Source of the DNA: Chloroflexota bacterium
GTDB lineage: Bacteria; Chloroflexota; Anaerolineae; Aggregatilineales; Phototrophicaceae
DNA: 21,314 nt
Direction of reading: 5' to 3'
Assembly (NCBI GenBank): GCA_003242205.1
Contig: QGUR01000034.1
Span: 1 to 21,314 of the forward strand
Both the position numbers and the translations under genes were made by a program. Below are positions 1 through 7,014 of this stretch, one piece after another (the stretch's first letter is position 1; every line of letters starts with the position of its first letter). The notes under the pieces were generated by a model. That model did no database searches and was not told the DNA's origin. It saw nothing but the letters and a program-made list of their open reading frames with translations.

Positions 1-599
1 GTCGTGACGCCGCCGTGTCCCGGCAGCACACGTGTGTCGTCTGGCAGTGTCAGCAGTTGCTCATCAATCGACCGCATCAGCAGATCGAGGTCCCCGCCGG
101 GCAGGTCGGTCCGGCCAATGCTTCCCGCGAACAGCGCGTCGCCGCTGAACACGAGCTTCTGCTGCGGCATATAAAAGCTGACATGCCCCGGCGCGTGGCC
201 GGGTGTAAAGCGCGTTTCCAGATGGATAGCGCCGATGTCGATGCTTTCCGGTTCGCTTGTCAGCAGGCGATCCGGCTCGGCAGGGCGTGGGAGCAGACGG
301 CCCAGGAACATCATGCCCATCTGCGGCACATTCTTCAGCAGCGGAATGCTGTCTTCGTGAACGATGAACGGCGCGCCGGTCGCCTGTTTCAGCGGCTTGC
401 TTGCCAGCACATGGTCGAAATGCGCGTGCGTTGCGAGGATCAGGCTGATCGTCCAGCCCGCTTCCCGTGTCGTCGCCAGAATCTGATCGGCGTCGTCCAC
501 CGGGTCGATGACGACCGCCTGACCGGTTTCCGTGTCGCCGACCAGATAGCAGTTGGTTTCGATCGGGCCAAGCGTCAGGACGCGGATGTCGACTGTCAT
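1..599 (-). CDS. Metallo-beta-lactamase-fold hydrolase, glyoxalase II/YcbL-like (3' end cut by window edge)
   Basis: Reading the minus strand from the ATG at 599 gives 199 residues without a stop before the window ends, so the last few residues are missing. All usual zinc ligands of the glyoxalase II-like branch are present: THAHFDH at residues 57-63 (His58, His60, Asp62, His63), His135 in TPGHAPGH, Asp154 in FSGDALFAGS, and His195 in LPGHGG. The GDALFAGSIGRTDLPGGD stretch is typical of YcbL and single-domain hydroxyacylglutathione hydrolase-like proteins. There is no signal peptide, so it is a cytoplasmic dinuclear-metal hydrolase, probably of a thioester; the substrate cannot be read from the sequence. 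Its ATG overlaps the murJ stop in an ATGA junction, so it is translationally coupled as the last visible gene of the C39-murJ operon. A role in envelope synthesis is not implied by the sequence. Confidence 0.9.
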   Translation of the reverse strand, partial: MTVDIRVLTLGPIETNCYLVGDTETGQAVVIDPVDDADQILATTREAGWTISLILATHAHFDHVLASKPLKQATGAPFIVHEDSIPLLKNVPQMGMMFLGRLLPRPAEPDRLLTSEPESIDIGAIHLETRFTPGHAPGHVSFYMPQQKLVFSGDALFAGSIGRTDLPGGDLDLLMRSIDEQLLTLPDDTRVLPGHGGVT

Positions 600-2263
600 G
601 CGGCGGCCTCGACCAGCGGGCGTCGCCGCAGCACGAGCGCCAGCAGCGTACGCAGTTCATCCATGCGAAGGAGCAGGGCGGTTCCCAGAAATACCAGCCC
701 GCCGAGCGTGACCTGAACGCCGATCTGGGCCACCGTGAAGATGAAGCCGCGGTTGTCCCACCCGAGCATCGTCCACACCGCGCCGACCACGACGACGACC
801 AGACCCATCGCGAGGCTCGCCGCCAGCGTTTTGAGCGTCGTCTGGGCCATTGCGTTTTCATTGAGCCCGTGCCAGCGGCGGCGCAGGATGACCATCAGGA
901 GCACGACCTCGAAGGCGACGCCGAGCGTGTTGGCTAGCGCCAGCGCGCCGACATTGCCGGATGTTGCCTTCAGACCGAGCACACCAAACGTGCCTGCCAG
1001 CAGATTGAAGATGGCATGGCGTTCAACGGTCAGCACATTGCTGGCGACGACGGCAACCACCAGATTGACGAGGAAGCCGCCAATAGCGGCAACCAGCGGC
1101 GTGAACGTGTCCTTGTCGGCATAAAAGCTGCGGGCGATGACTTCAAGCACCGAGTGCACGACGATGCCCAGAGCGAAAAACTGGAGCGTGCTGTAAACCA
1201 GATCGGAAGCCGATGCGTCGAACGCGCCGCGTTCGAGCAGGCTGATCATCGGTCTGCCGATCAGGATCAGGCCGATGGCCGATGGAATCGTGCTGATCAG
1301 GATGAACCGCACGGCTCCGGACATGGCATCGCGCTTGCCGCTGACATCGCCCAGCGAACTGAGCGCTGAAAGCGTCGGGAAAATGACGATGCCCATCGCC
1401 GTGCCGATCAATGTCTCCGGGATTTGCATCAGCCGCCAGCCCCAGTCGAAAGCGCTGGCAGCGCCCGTGCCGAGGCGTGACAGGATGTTGGTTGTGATGA
1501 TGGTGAGCAGGCTGACGACGCCCAGATCGGCAATACGGGGGATCATCAGCCGGATGATACGCCGCAGTTCCGGGTCGTTCCAGCCCAGTCGCGGCGTCCA
1601 GCGCAGCCGCACTTTGAACATGCCCGGAATCTGAATGCCGAGGTGCATGGCCGCGCCGATCACCGCGCCGACCGCGATGCCGTGTACGCCCATGCGCGGG
1701 ATCAGCACCAGCACGCCGAACAGAATGCCCACGTCGAACATGATCGGGGCCAGCGCAGGCAGCAGGAACAGATTGTGACTCTGCAGGATGCCCATCCAAA
1801 TGCCGCTCACCGAGAAAATGAGCGTGCTGACGAGCAGAATCCGCATCATCGTGACCGTCTGCTCTTGCGAGGCGAGGTCAAATCCCGGCGCGACGACGTT
1901 GGCGATGAGCCACGGCGCGGTGATAAAAGCAATGGCGCTGACCACCAGCGTGACCATAAAGACCGTGTTGATCACGTAGCTGGCGGTGCGCCAGGCCGCG
2001 TCACGTTGATCGCGGGCCAGCAGGCCGGTGAAAACCGGGATAAACGCGAACGCAAGCGCGCCGCCCGCGATCAGGTTGAAGATTTGCTCCGGAACCTTGT
2101 TGGCGGTCACAAAGGCGTCATAGTCGGCGCTGACGCCAAAGGCGCGGGCGATGACAAACGTCTGAAGCAGGCTGATGGCCTTGGCCGCCGCGAACGACAG
2201 CATGACGATGATCGTGGAGCGTGCGAGATTCGGGGTGCGTCCCGGTGTTGGTTCTACAGCCAC
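596..2263 (-). CDS. murJ: MurJ/MviN-family lipid flippase (MOP superfamily), divergent cavity residues
   Basis: This 555-residue polytopic membrane protein matches the MurJ family in length and in its N-terminal block (FVIARAFGVSADYDAF, then KVPEQIFNLIAGGALAFAFIPVF) and its central block (WRLMQIPETLIGTAMGIVIFPTLS). MurJ flips lipid II across the cytoplasmic membrane for peptidoglycan assembly. The start is a GTG preceded at good distance by GAGG; the ATG at 2271 runs into a stop in another frame. By eye alignment to E. coli MurJ, Asp39 and Arg270 have counterparts. Arg18 is Lys, Arg24 is Gln, Asp25 is Thr, Arg52/Arg53 are Phe/Asn and Glu273 is Gln. It could therefore be a MurJ with altered substrate recognition or another MOP glycolipid flippase. 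It sits 10 nt after the C39-TPR gene and overlaps the next gene by 4 nt. Confidence 0.85.
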   Translation of the reverse strand: MAVEPTPGRTPNLARSTIIVMLSFAAAKAISLLQTFVIARAFGVSADYDAFVTANKVPEQIFNLIAGGALAFAFIPVFTGLLARDQRDAAWRTASYVINTVFMVTLVVSAIAFITAPWLIANVVAPGFDLASQEQTVTMMRILLVSTLIFSVSGIWMGILQSHNLFLLPALAPIMFDVGILFGVLVLIPRMGVHGIAVGAVIGAAMHLGIQIPGMFKVRLRWTPRLGWNDPELRRIIRLMIPRIADLGVVSLLTIITTNILSRLGTGAASAFDWGWRLMQIPETLIGTAMGIVIFPTLSALSSLGDVSGKRDAMSGAVRFILISTIPSAIGLILIGRPMISLLERGAFDASASDLVYSTLQFFALGIVVHSVLEVIARSFYADKDTFTPLVAAIGGFLVNLVVAVVASNVLTVERHAIFNLLAGTFGVLGLKATSGNVGALALANTLGVAFEVVLLMVILRRRWHGLNENAMAQTTLKTLAASLAMGLVVVVVGAVWTMLGWDNRGFIFTVAQIGVQVTLGGLVFLGTALLLRMDELRTLLALVLRRRPLVEAAA

Positions 2264-2273
2264 AATCGCATCC

Positions 2274-3680
2274 TCAGGCGGTTAGCTCGTCAAGCGCGGC
2301 CTGCGCGGCGACGAATCGCGGGTTGTGCCCCAGCGCGCGGTTGAAGGCCTGCCGGGCGAGGTCGGTCTGGCCCTGCGCGGCGTAAACCATCCCCTGCCAG
2401 TAGTGCGTCTCTTCGACGTAAGTGCCGCCATTGTTCAGGTTGACATTGACCAGCGCCATGACGTCATCGTAGCGCCCGACGTTGTAATAGGCTTCATATG
2501 GCCCGAACTGATACCACAACATGCGGAAGTGCAGGCCGATTTGGCTCGCCTGATCAAAGGCCGCTGCCGCTTCCTCATACCGGCCCAGCTTGACCAGCGA
2601 TGTGCCCATATTGAACCATGCGTACTGGTTGCGCGGGTTGGCGCGGGCTTCCTGTTGCGCGACTTCGAGGGCGAGTTCCGCCGAACGGGCGACATCGGCG
2701 CGTTCGCCCAGAATCCGCACGACTTCACGCTCGCGGTCGGGATGGTAAATGACGATGAAGGTGCGGTTAAACGCCTGCCAGTCGCGGTCAAATTCCATAT
2801 ACGGCACGGCCAGACCGGCGCCGTTCTCGCCAGTGCCGAGATAGCTGTCGTAGATGTAGAACTGCTGCAGGTTGTCGTCGTAGCCGACGACTGTGCGGTA
2901 GTGGCCGATCCAGTCGTAGCCCTCAGGCGCATAGCCCGTTTCGATGATGACCGGGAACTCGGCGGCGATAAACTGTTTGATCAGGTCCATGTCGCCGCCC
3001 ATGCGCGTGACGGCGCGCACGTTCGTCTGCTCATTGACAAAGGCCACCATTTCCGCCGGGTTCACGTTCTTGTCTTCACGGTCTGGTTTGAGGAAACTGG
3101 CGGCGTATTCCTGATCTTCCTGCCAGCTATAGAAGCTGAGCGCCATGGTGATGTTCGCCGGGCCGCAGTTATTCCATGTCTGCTGGACATGCCGGATGCC
3201 GAACAGGCGGTGTTCGCGCGGGATGCTGATGGCAGCGGTTTCCTGCGCGGCGGGCGCGGCGTCCGGAGCAGCCTGGGCGATGCTTGCGCCGGTCAGACGC
3301 GCCAGCGTGAGCATTGCCGCTTCCAGCGGTTCGTCGGTCGCGTCGGGGGCTTCTTCATCCGGTTCAACGGTTCCGCCGACCAGCGGAGCGTTCAACAGGT
3401 CTTCGGGCGAGATGCCGCCCGAACCGGGGCTGATGGCGGTTGGAATGGTGGCGTTGGGATCGGTGCGGGCCACGAAAGCGCTCATGAACGGGGCGATGTC
3501 GATGATCCGCTGCTGTTGCCCCGGGCGCAGGACATTTCTAAACACGTAGATTCCGGCGAAGCCGCCTATGATCGCGAGGAGGAATAAGCCGATGACGAGC
3601 CAGAGTAAGAAGCGCGGCGTTCCGCCCGCGGATTGCGGACGATCCGGAGTGTTGCGCCTCATGTCCTCTTGTCTACTCAT
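2274..3680 (-). CDS. Membrane-anchored C39-like cysteine peptidase with C-terminal TPR repeats
   Basis: The protein has 468 residues from the ATG at 3680, chosen because GGAGAG lies about 10 nt upstream; in-frame ATGs at 3689 and 3662 have poor spacing. A short basic N-terminus is followed by one membrane segment (about residues 25-47), then a low-complexity acidic/Ala-Pro linker to about 155. Next comes a Peptidase_C39_2-type papain-like domain (about 157-315). The catalytic set is complete: Gln167 and Cys172 in QTWNNCGPAN, His260 in GHYRTVVGYDD, and Asp278 in YIYDSY. Residues about 335-465 look like TPR helices (for example YAWFNMGTSLVKLGRYEEAAA and ALGHNPRFVAAQAALDEL). The topology suggests an extracytoplasmic peptidase or peptide-binding protein held at the membrane. 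No bacteriocin-type ABC transporter is adjacent, so bacteriocin leader processing is not supported. It is the first gene of the murJ operon. Confidence 0.85.
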   Translation of the reverse strand: MSRQEDMRRNTPDRPQSAGGTPRFLLWLVIGLFLLAIIGGFAGIYVFRNVLRPGQQQRIIDIAPFMSAFVARTDPNATIPTAISPGSGGISPEDLLNAPLVGGTVEPDEEAPDATDEPLEAAMLTLARLTGASIAQAAPDAAPAAQETAAISIPREHRLFGIRHVQQTWNNCGPANITMALSFYSWQEDQEYAASFLKPDREDKNVNPAEMVAFVNEQTNVRAVTRMGGDMDLIKQFIAAEFPVIIETGYAPEGYDWIGHYRTVVGYDDNLQQFYIYDSYLGTGENGAGLAVPYMEFDRDWQAFNRTFIVIYHPDREREVVRILGERADVARSAELALEVAQQEARANPRNQYAWFNMGTSLVKLGRYEEAAAAFDQASQIGLHFRMLWYQFGPYEAYYNVGRYDDVMALVNVNLNNGGTYVEETHYWQGMVYAAQGQTDLARQAFNRALGHNPRFVAAQAALDELTA

Positions 3681-3716
3681 GGATATCATACTCTCCAACC
3701 CAAAATGCAACGCGAT

Positions 3717-3722
3717 ATTGTA
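3717..3722 (-). promoter_or_regulatory. Candidate -10 box (TACAAT) for the C39-murJ operon
   Basis: A minus-strand TACAAT would place a transcription start near 3710, giving a leader of about 30 nt that carries the GGAGAG ribosome site before the ATG at 3680. No convincing -35 hexamer lies at the usual distance, so this is a weak call. Confidence 0.35.
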
Positions 3723-3823
3723 CACGGTTCCTGGAAAATGTATCCCCCCGACGTGGAAGCGCTACTTTACCCATTGAAGCTCGAACGATGTCGTGCGCTT
3801 GCCCTGTGTTTGTCCGACGCCGC

Positions 3824-3832
3824 ATTATATCA
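3824..3832 (-). promoter_or_regulatory. Candidate extended -10 promoter (TGATATAAT) upstream of the C39 gene
   Basis: The minus strand reads TGATATAAT, a perfect -10 hexamer with the TGn extension that can replace a -35 box. Transcription would start near 3817 and give a leader of roughly 135 nt before the ATG at 3680. No gene is visible in 3681-3912 on either strand. This promoter and the TACAAT at 3717 are alternatives or tandem promoters. Confidence 0.45.
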
Positions 3833-3850
3833 CGCCGGATTCCTGACTGG

Positions 3851-3876
3851 TTGACGGCTGGGGCCGCTGCTACAAT
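3851..3876 (+). promoter_or_regulatory. Candidate promoter for the UPF0104-PHP operon
   Basis: The plus strand carries TTGACG at 3851-3856 and TACAAT at 3871-3876. Both hexamers are good, but the 14-nt spacing is shorter than the usual 16-18 nt, so the -10 is more believable than the pair. Transcription from this -10 would start near 3883, about 30 nt before the ATG at 3913. Confidence 0.4.
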
Positions 3877-3912
3877 GAGCCAGTTTGCGTAAGCGAGGCA
3901 CATGGAGCGCCA

Positions 3913-4980
3913 ATGCAGAAGTATCGCAATCGCATCATCGCCGGGTTCGCCATAGCGTTCGCCATCTATGCCGGCCTGCTGCTGTTTACCAATACGGAAG
4001 CGTTGATCGCGCAGCTTCGCAGCTATCCATGGGCGTTGTTGTTCCCGGTAATCGCGCTAAAGCTCGTCTCATGGGTCTTTCGTTTTGCCGAATGGCACTA
4101 CTATTTGGGCGTGATCGGCGCGCGGGAGCGAATCAGTCTGTTGGATAGCGCGGTAATTTATCTCGCCGGATTTACTATGGCGGTATCGCCGGGGAAGATC
4201 GCCGAGGTCCTCAAGGCGGTCGTGCTGAAAGTGCGGACCGGCGTGCCGGTCGCCGTCAGTGCCCCGGTTGTCATTGCCGAGCGCGTGGTCGATGGCATTG
4301 CCGTGCTTATTCTGATGTTCGTCGCGCTGGCGCTGGCGGGCGACGCGATTGATCTTGGGCCATACCGGTCGCTGATCTGGCTTTCGGTGTTTCTGCTGGC
4401 TGCCGGTCTGATCGCGGTGCAAATCCGGCCGTTGGCCTATGCCGTGCTCGGTGTGTTGAAGCGCCTGCCTGTTATCCGCCGCTTTCACGCGCCGCTGGTC
4501 GATTTTTACGAGAGTAGCTACGAAATCTTCAAGCTGAAACACGTCATCCCGACCACACTGATGGGCGTCGTGGCGTATTTTGCCGATGCCGTTGGCTTCA
4601 CGCTCATCCTGTCCGGCTTTGGCCTCGAAATCACCTGGACGCTGTTTTTGCAGGCGACGTTCATCGCCGGTTTTTCGGCGGTCATCGGCGCATTGAGCGG
4701 CGTGCCGAACGGCGCGGGCGTGACGGAAATCAGCGGCAGCGCCATGATTATGGCGATTATCGCGCCGCACAACCCGGCTATGACGGAAACGGCGGCGATT
4801 GCCGCCGCGGTGATCGAAGGCTTCTTCCACAAATGGTTCCGCGTGTTCGTCGGCATGGTCGTGGCGCTGGTATTCCGCGACCGCCTGTTTTCACCCGCCA
4901 CGGCGCAGGCGATTGCCGAAATGGAGGCGATGCGCGCGCCGGCGACGCGGCACGTACAGCTTGGCGAGGGCCGGCCATGA
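3913..4980 (+). CDS. UPF0104 / lysylphosphatidylglycerol-synthase-TM (AglD-like) membrane protein
   Basis: This 355-residue multi-spanning protein carries the signature blocks of the LPG_synthase_TM/UPF0104 family: SPGKIAEVLKA at about 92-102, ERVVDG at 123-128 and GVPNGAGVTE at 263-272. Members are flippase-like membrane modules; in MprF the same domain flips aminoacyl-phosphatidylglycerol, and stand-alone members are often tied to surface lipids or glycans. The cytoplasmic aminoacyl-transferase domain of MprF is absent, so lysyl-PG synthesis is not implied. The ATG has GGAG six nt upstream (ATGGAGCGCCA). The stop overlaps the start of the PHP gene in an ATGA junction, so the two are co-translated. 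The substrate is unknown. Confidence 0.85.
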   Translation: MQKYRNRIIAGFAIAFAIYAGLLLFTNTEALIAQLRSYPWALLFPVIALKLVSWVFRFAEWHYYLGVIGARERISLLDSAVIYLAGFTMAVSPGKIAEVLKAVVLKVRTGVPVAVSAPVVIAERVVDGIAVLILMFVALALAGDAIDLGPYRSLIWLSVFLLAAGLIAVQIRPLAYAVLGVLKRLPVIRRFHAPLVDFYESSYEIFKLKHVIPTTLMGVVAYFADAVGFTLILSGFGLEITWTLFLQATFIAGFSAVIGALSGVPNGAGVTEISGSAMIMAIIAPHNPAMTETAAIAAAVIEGFFHKWFRVFVGMVVALVFRDRLFSPATAQAIAEMEAMRAPATRHVQLGEGRP

Positions 4981-5660
4981 ACGATCGGATCAATATCGAA
5001 CTGCATAGCCATACGCTCTGGTCGAAGGACTGCCTGACGCAGTTCAAGACGATTCTGCGCCTGTGCGACCAGCGCGGCATAGATCGCATCGCCATCACCG
5101 ACCACAACACTGCCGAAGGCGCGCTTGAGTTGCAACGGCTTGCGCCGGAGCGCGTCATCGTTGGCGAAGAGATCATGACGACGCAGGGAGAGCTGCTGGC
5201 CTATTTCGTCCGAGAGACTGTGCCGCCCGGCCTGACGCCGCTGGAGACGATCAAACGGCTGCGCGATCAGGGGGCGGCGATCAGCGTCTCCCACCCGTTT
5301 GACCGGTTTCGTAAGGGCGCGTGGGAAGAAGCCGACCTGCTGCGGATTATCGAACACGTCGACGCCATCGAGGTTTTCAATGCGCGCTGCATGTTCCCAC
5401 AGGACAACGCCAAGGCGCTGGCGTTCGCGCGCAGGCACGGCCTGCGCGGTACGGTCGGCTCGGACGCGCATACCAGCCCGGAATATGGCCGGGCGCTGAC
5501 GCGGCTGAAGCCATTTACAGACGCAGAGAGCTTTATCGCGGCGCTGGATGACGCCGAATACGTGCAGCGGTTAAGCTCGGTGATGGTCCACGTCGGCAGC
5601 AAGGCGGCGAAGTGGGCGAAGAAACTCGGCCTTCGCCCACGGCTCTGGGCTGGTGGTTAG
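4977..5660 (+). CDS. PHP-domain metal-dependent phosphoesterase
   Basis: From the overlapping ATG at 4977 the product is 227 residues; the upstream in-frame extension lies inside the preceding gene and is not needed. The stand-alone PHP fold is clear: HSH at residues 10-12, ITDHN with Asp42/His43, GEE at 63-65, SHPFDR with His106, IEVFNAR around 131-137, and GSDAHT with Asp163 and His165. These are the metal ligands of trinuclear PHP phosphoesterases (the YciV/RnaseAM and histidinol-phosphatase-like group). The substrate is undefined and could be a nucleotide, short oligonucleotide or sugar phosphate. It is cytoplasmic and ends the short operon with the UPF0104 protein. The 63-nt gap to the converging gene at 5724 holds no strong terminator hairpin. 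Confidence 0.88.
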   Translation: MNDRINIELHSHTLWSKDCLTQFKTILRLCDQRGIDRIAITDHNTAEGALELQRLAPERVIVGEEIMTTQGELLAYFVRETVPPGLTPLETIKRLRDQGAAISVSHPFDRFRKGAWEEADLLRIIEHVDAIEVFNARCMFPQDNAKALAFARRHGLRGTVGSDAHTSPEYGRALTRLKPFTDAESFIAALDDAEYVQRLSSVMVHVGSKAAKWAKKLGLRPRLWAGG

Positions 5661-5723
5661 CCCGCAGGTTCCATCCTCATCCCTTGCCTATAGGCTTTAT
5701 CAGGGGCGGGACTGCTCTCGCTT

Positions 5724-6935
5724 CTAAAATACGTATCCCAGCGTTTGCAGGAACGCCTCGATTTCCGCGTTTTCCGCCTGCGGGTTGTCGTTCAGGAAGG
5801 CATGGAGCGCGTTAAAGTCGCTGACCGCGATCAGATTGAAATAGCGCTCGAAGCGCATGACGCGATCCGCCTCTTCCTGAGTGACGGAGGGCGCGATGCT
5901 GATCGGGCGCTCAAGCCGGTCTACGGGCAGCGGGGCGAGGAAAACCTCGTCATAAGGCTCGAAATCGCTGGGCGGGCTTTCAGGTTCCAGATTTTCATTC
6001 AGCGGAATGCGAATGCGACCGCCGGCCACCGCCGGACGGGAAACGCCCTGTGCCGCTGCGCGCGCCGCGCCTTCCAGCACGCTGAGGATCATGTCGCCGT
6101 CAGGCTGCGCCCGGAAGAACAGCGTTGAGCCGAAAGCTACCTCGACCTGATTGATCGCAAGGGTGACCGTGCCGACGCCTTCCGGCGTCTGAACGAGGAT
6201 GCCATCGGGTGGGGCTTCGGCGCATTCCGGTTCAGAGATGCCGGTGCGGAGGTAAAACGACTGCATCGGGCCATAGCGTGGCGCGCCCGGTTCGATCACG
6301 GGGAGGGCGGTCAGGTCTGTGCCAGCGCGCAGGCGGCTGGCAGGTAACCACCCGCTGCTGTCCGGGCTGTCGGGGAGTTCGACCAGCACCCAGTCCGCGT
6401 TCTGCGTTCGCCCAACGGCTACCAGTTCCTGCTCGTCCTGTATGCGGCCTACGACGGCGCTGGTTTCATCGGGGCTGATATAAACGTCCGCCGGTATGCC
6501 GCCGGTTGTCGTTGTGACGTTCAGTTCCGTTTCCTGAGCAACGGCGTTCGTGATTTCGGTGTTGCCGAAAACGAGAAAGTTGACGTTCTGTCCCGGCAGC
6601 GTGTCGGGCAGGTTGGCCTGCAAGCGCATCAGCGCCACCCCCCATATCCCGGCGCTTACGTCGAGCGGGCTAAGCCGCAGGGTTCGCAATGCCGTCACGC
6701 TGATGATATCGCCGGTCTGGGCGAAGCTCACATTTCCCGCGTTCGGGGCCAGTTCGGCGTTGACGGAGAGATGTCCGTAGCAGGCTTCATTACGCCCGGT
6801 CGCCGCGCAGGCAGCTTCGCTCGCGCTGAGCGCGGCCTCGACCAGGGCCGGGCAGGAATTTTCCTGCGCGCTCGACGGAAAAACCGGCGCGCAGGTCAGA
6901 ACGAGGATCGTTAGTGCCGGAATCAGTCGTCGCAT
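5724..6935 (-). CDS. Secreted protein with SH3-like and FecR-like domains
   Basis: The N-terminus is a classic signal peptide (basic MRR, hydrophobic core, cleavage likely after SSA near residue 24). Four cysteines lie in the first ~60 mature residues region (for example SCPAL, EAACAA, EACYGHL). A bacterial SH3-like domain spans about 150-202 (ADVYISPDETSAVVGRI to SSGWLPASRL). A FecR-like beta segment follows at about 257-310 (VTLAINQVEVAFGSTLFFRA to AGGRIRIPL). The remainder to residue 403 is acidic and helical. Two tandem ATGs exist (6938, 6935); the second has the better distance to GGAG. Bacterial SH3 domains often bind peptidoglycan or other wall material, so a role in the cell wall is plausible but not shown. 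It lies 80 nt downstream of the PBP-like gene, without an evident separate promoter, and may be the last gene of that operon. Confidence 0.78.
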   Translation of the reverse strand: MRRLIPALTILVLTCAPVFPSSAQENSCPALVEAALSASEAACAATGRNEACYGHLSVNAELAPNAGNVSFAQTGDIISVTALRTLRLSPLDVSAGIWGVALMRLQANLPDTLPGQNVNFLVFGNTEITNAVAQETELNVTTTTGGIPADVYISPDETSAVVGRIQDEQELVAVGRTQNADWVLVELPDSPDSSGWLPASRLRAGTDLTALPVIEPGAPRYGPMQSFYLRTGISEPECAEAPPDGILVQTPEGVGTVTLAINQVEVAFGSTLFFRAQPDGDMILSVLEGAARAAAQGVSRPAVAGGRIRIPLNENLEPESPPSDFEPYDEVFLAPLPVDRLERPISIAPSVTQEEADRVMRFERYFNLIAVSDFNALHAFLNDNPQAENAEIEAFLQTLGYVF

Positions 6936-7014
6936 CATTTTCTCCGGTCATCCAGCTTGCCACCACAACCATCTTATCCTATGCAATTTTCCGAACGCTG
7001 AAGAATGCGATGTC

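Noticed and set aside
2325..3587. Long open frame on the plus strand opposite the C39-TPR gene (420 codons)
   Set aside because: The opposite strand has full domain support; this frame shows no recognisable motif and reflects GC-rich codon structure.
2274..3680. Bacteriocin leader-processing system
   Set aside because: The C39 domain is present, but there is no ABC transporter, no precursor with a double-Gly leader and no immunity gene nearby.
4833..4976. Upstream in-frame extension of the PHP gene
   Set aside because: It lies in the flippase-like gene in another frame and is Arg/Gly-rich; the ATG at 4977 gives a complete PHP domain.
5686..5695. Palindrome GCCTATAGGC followed by TTTAT between converging genes
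   Set aside because: Only 3 bp of stem remain once a loop is allowed, too weak for a terminator.
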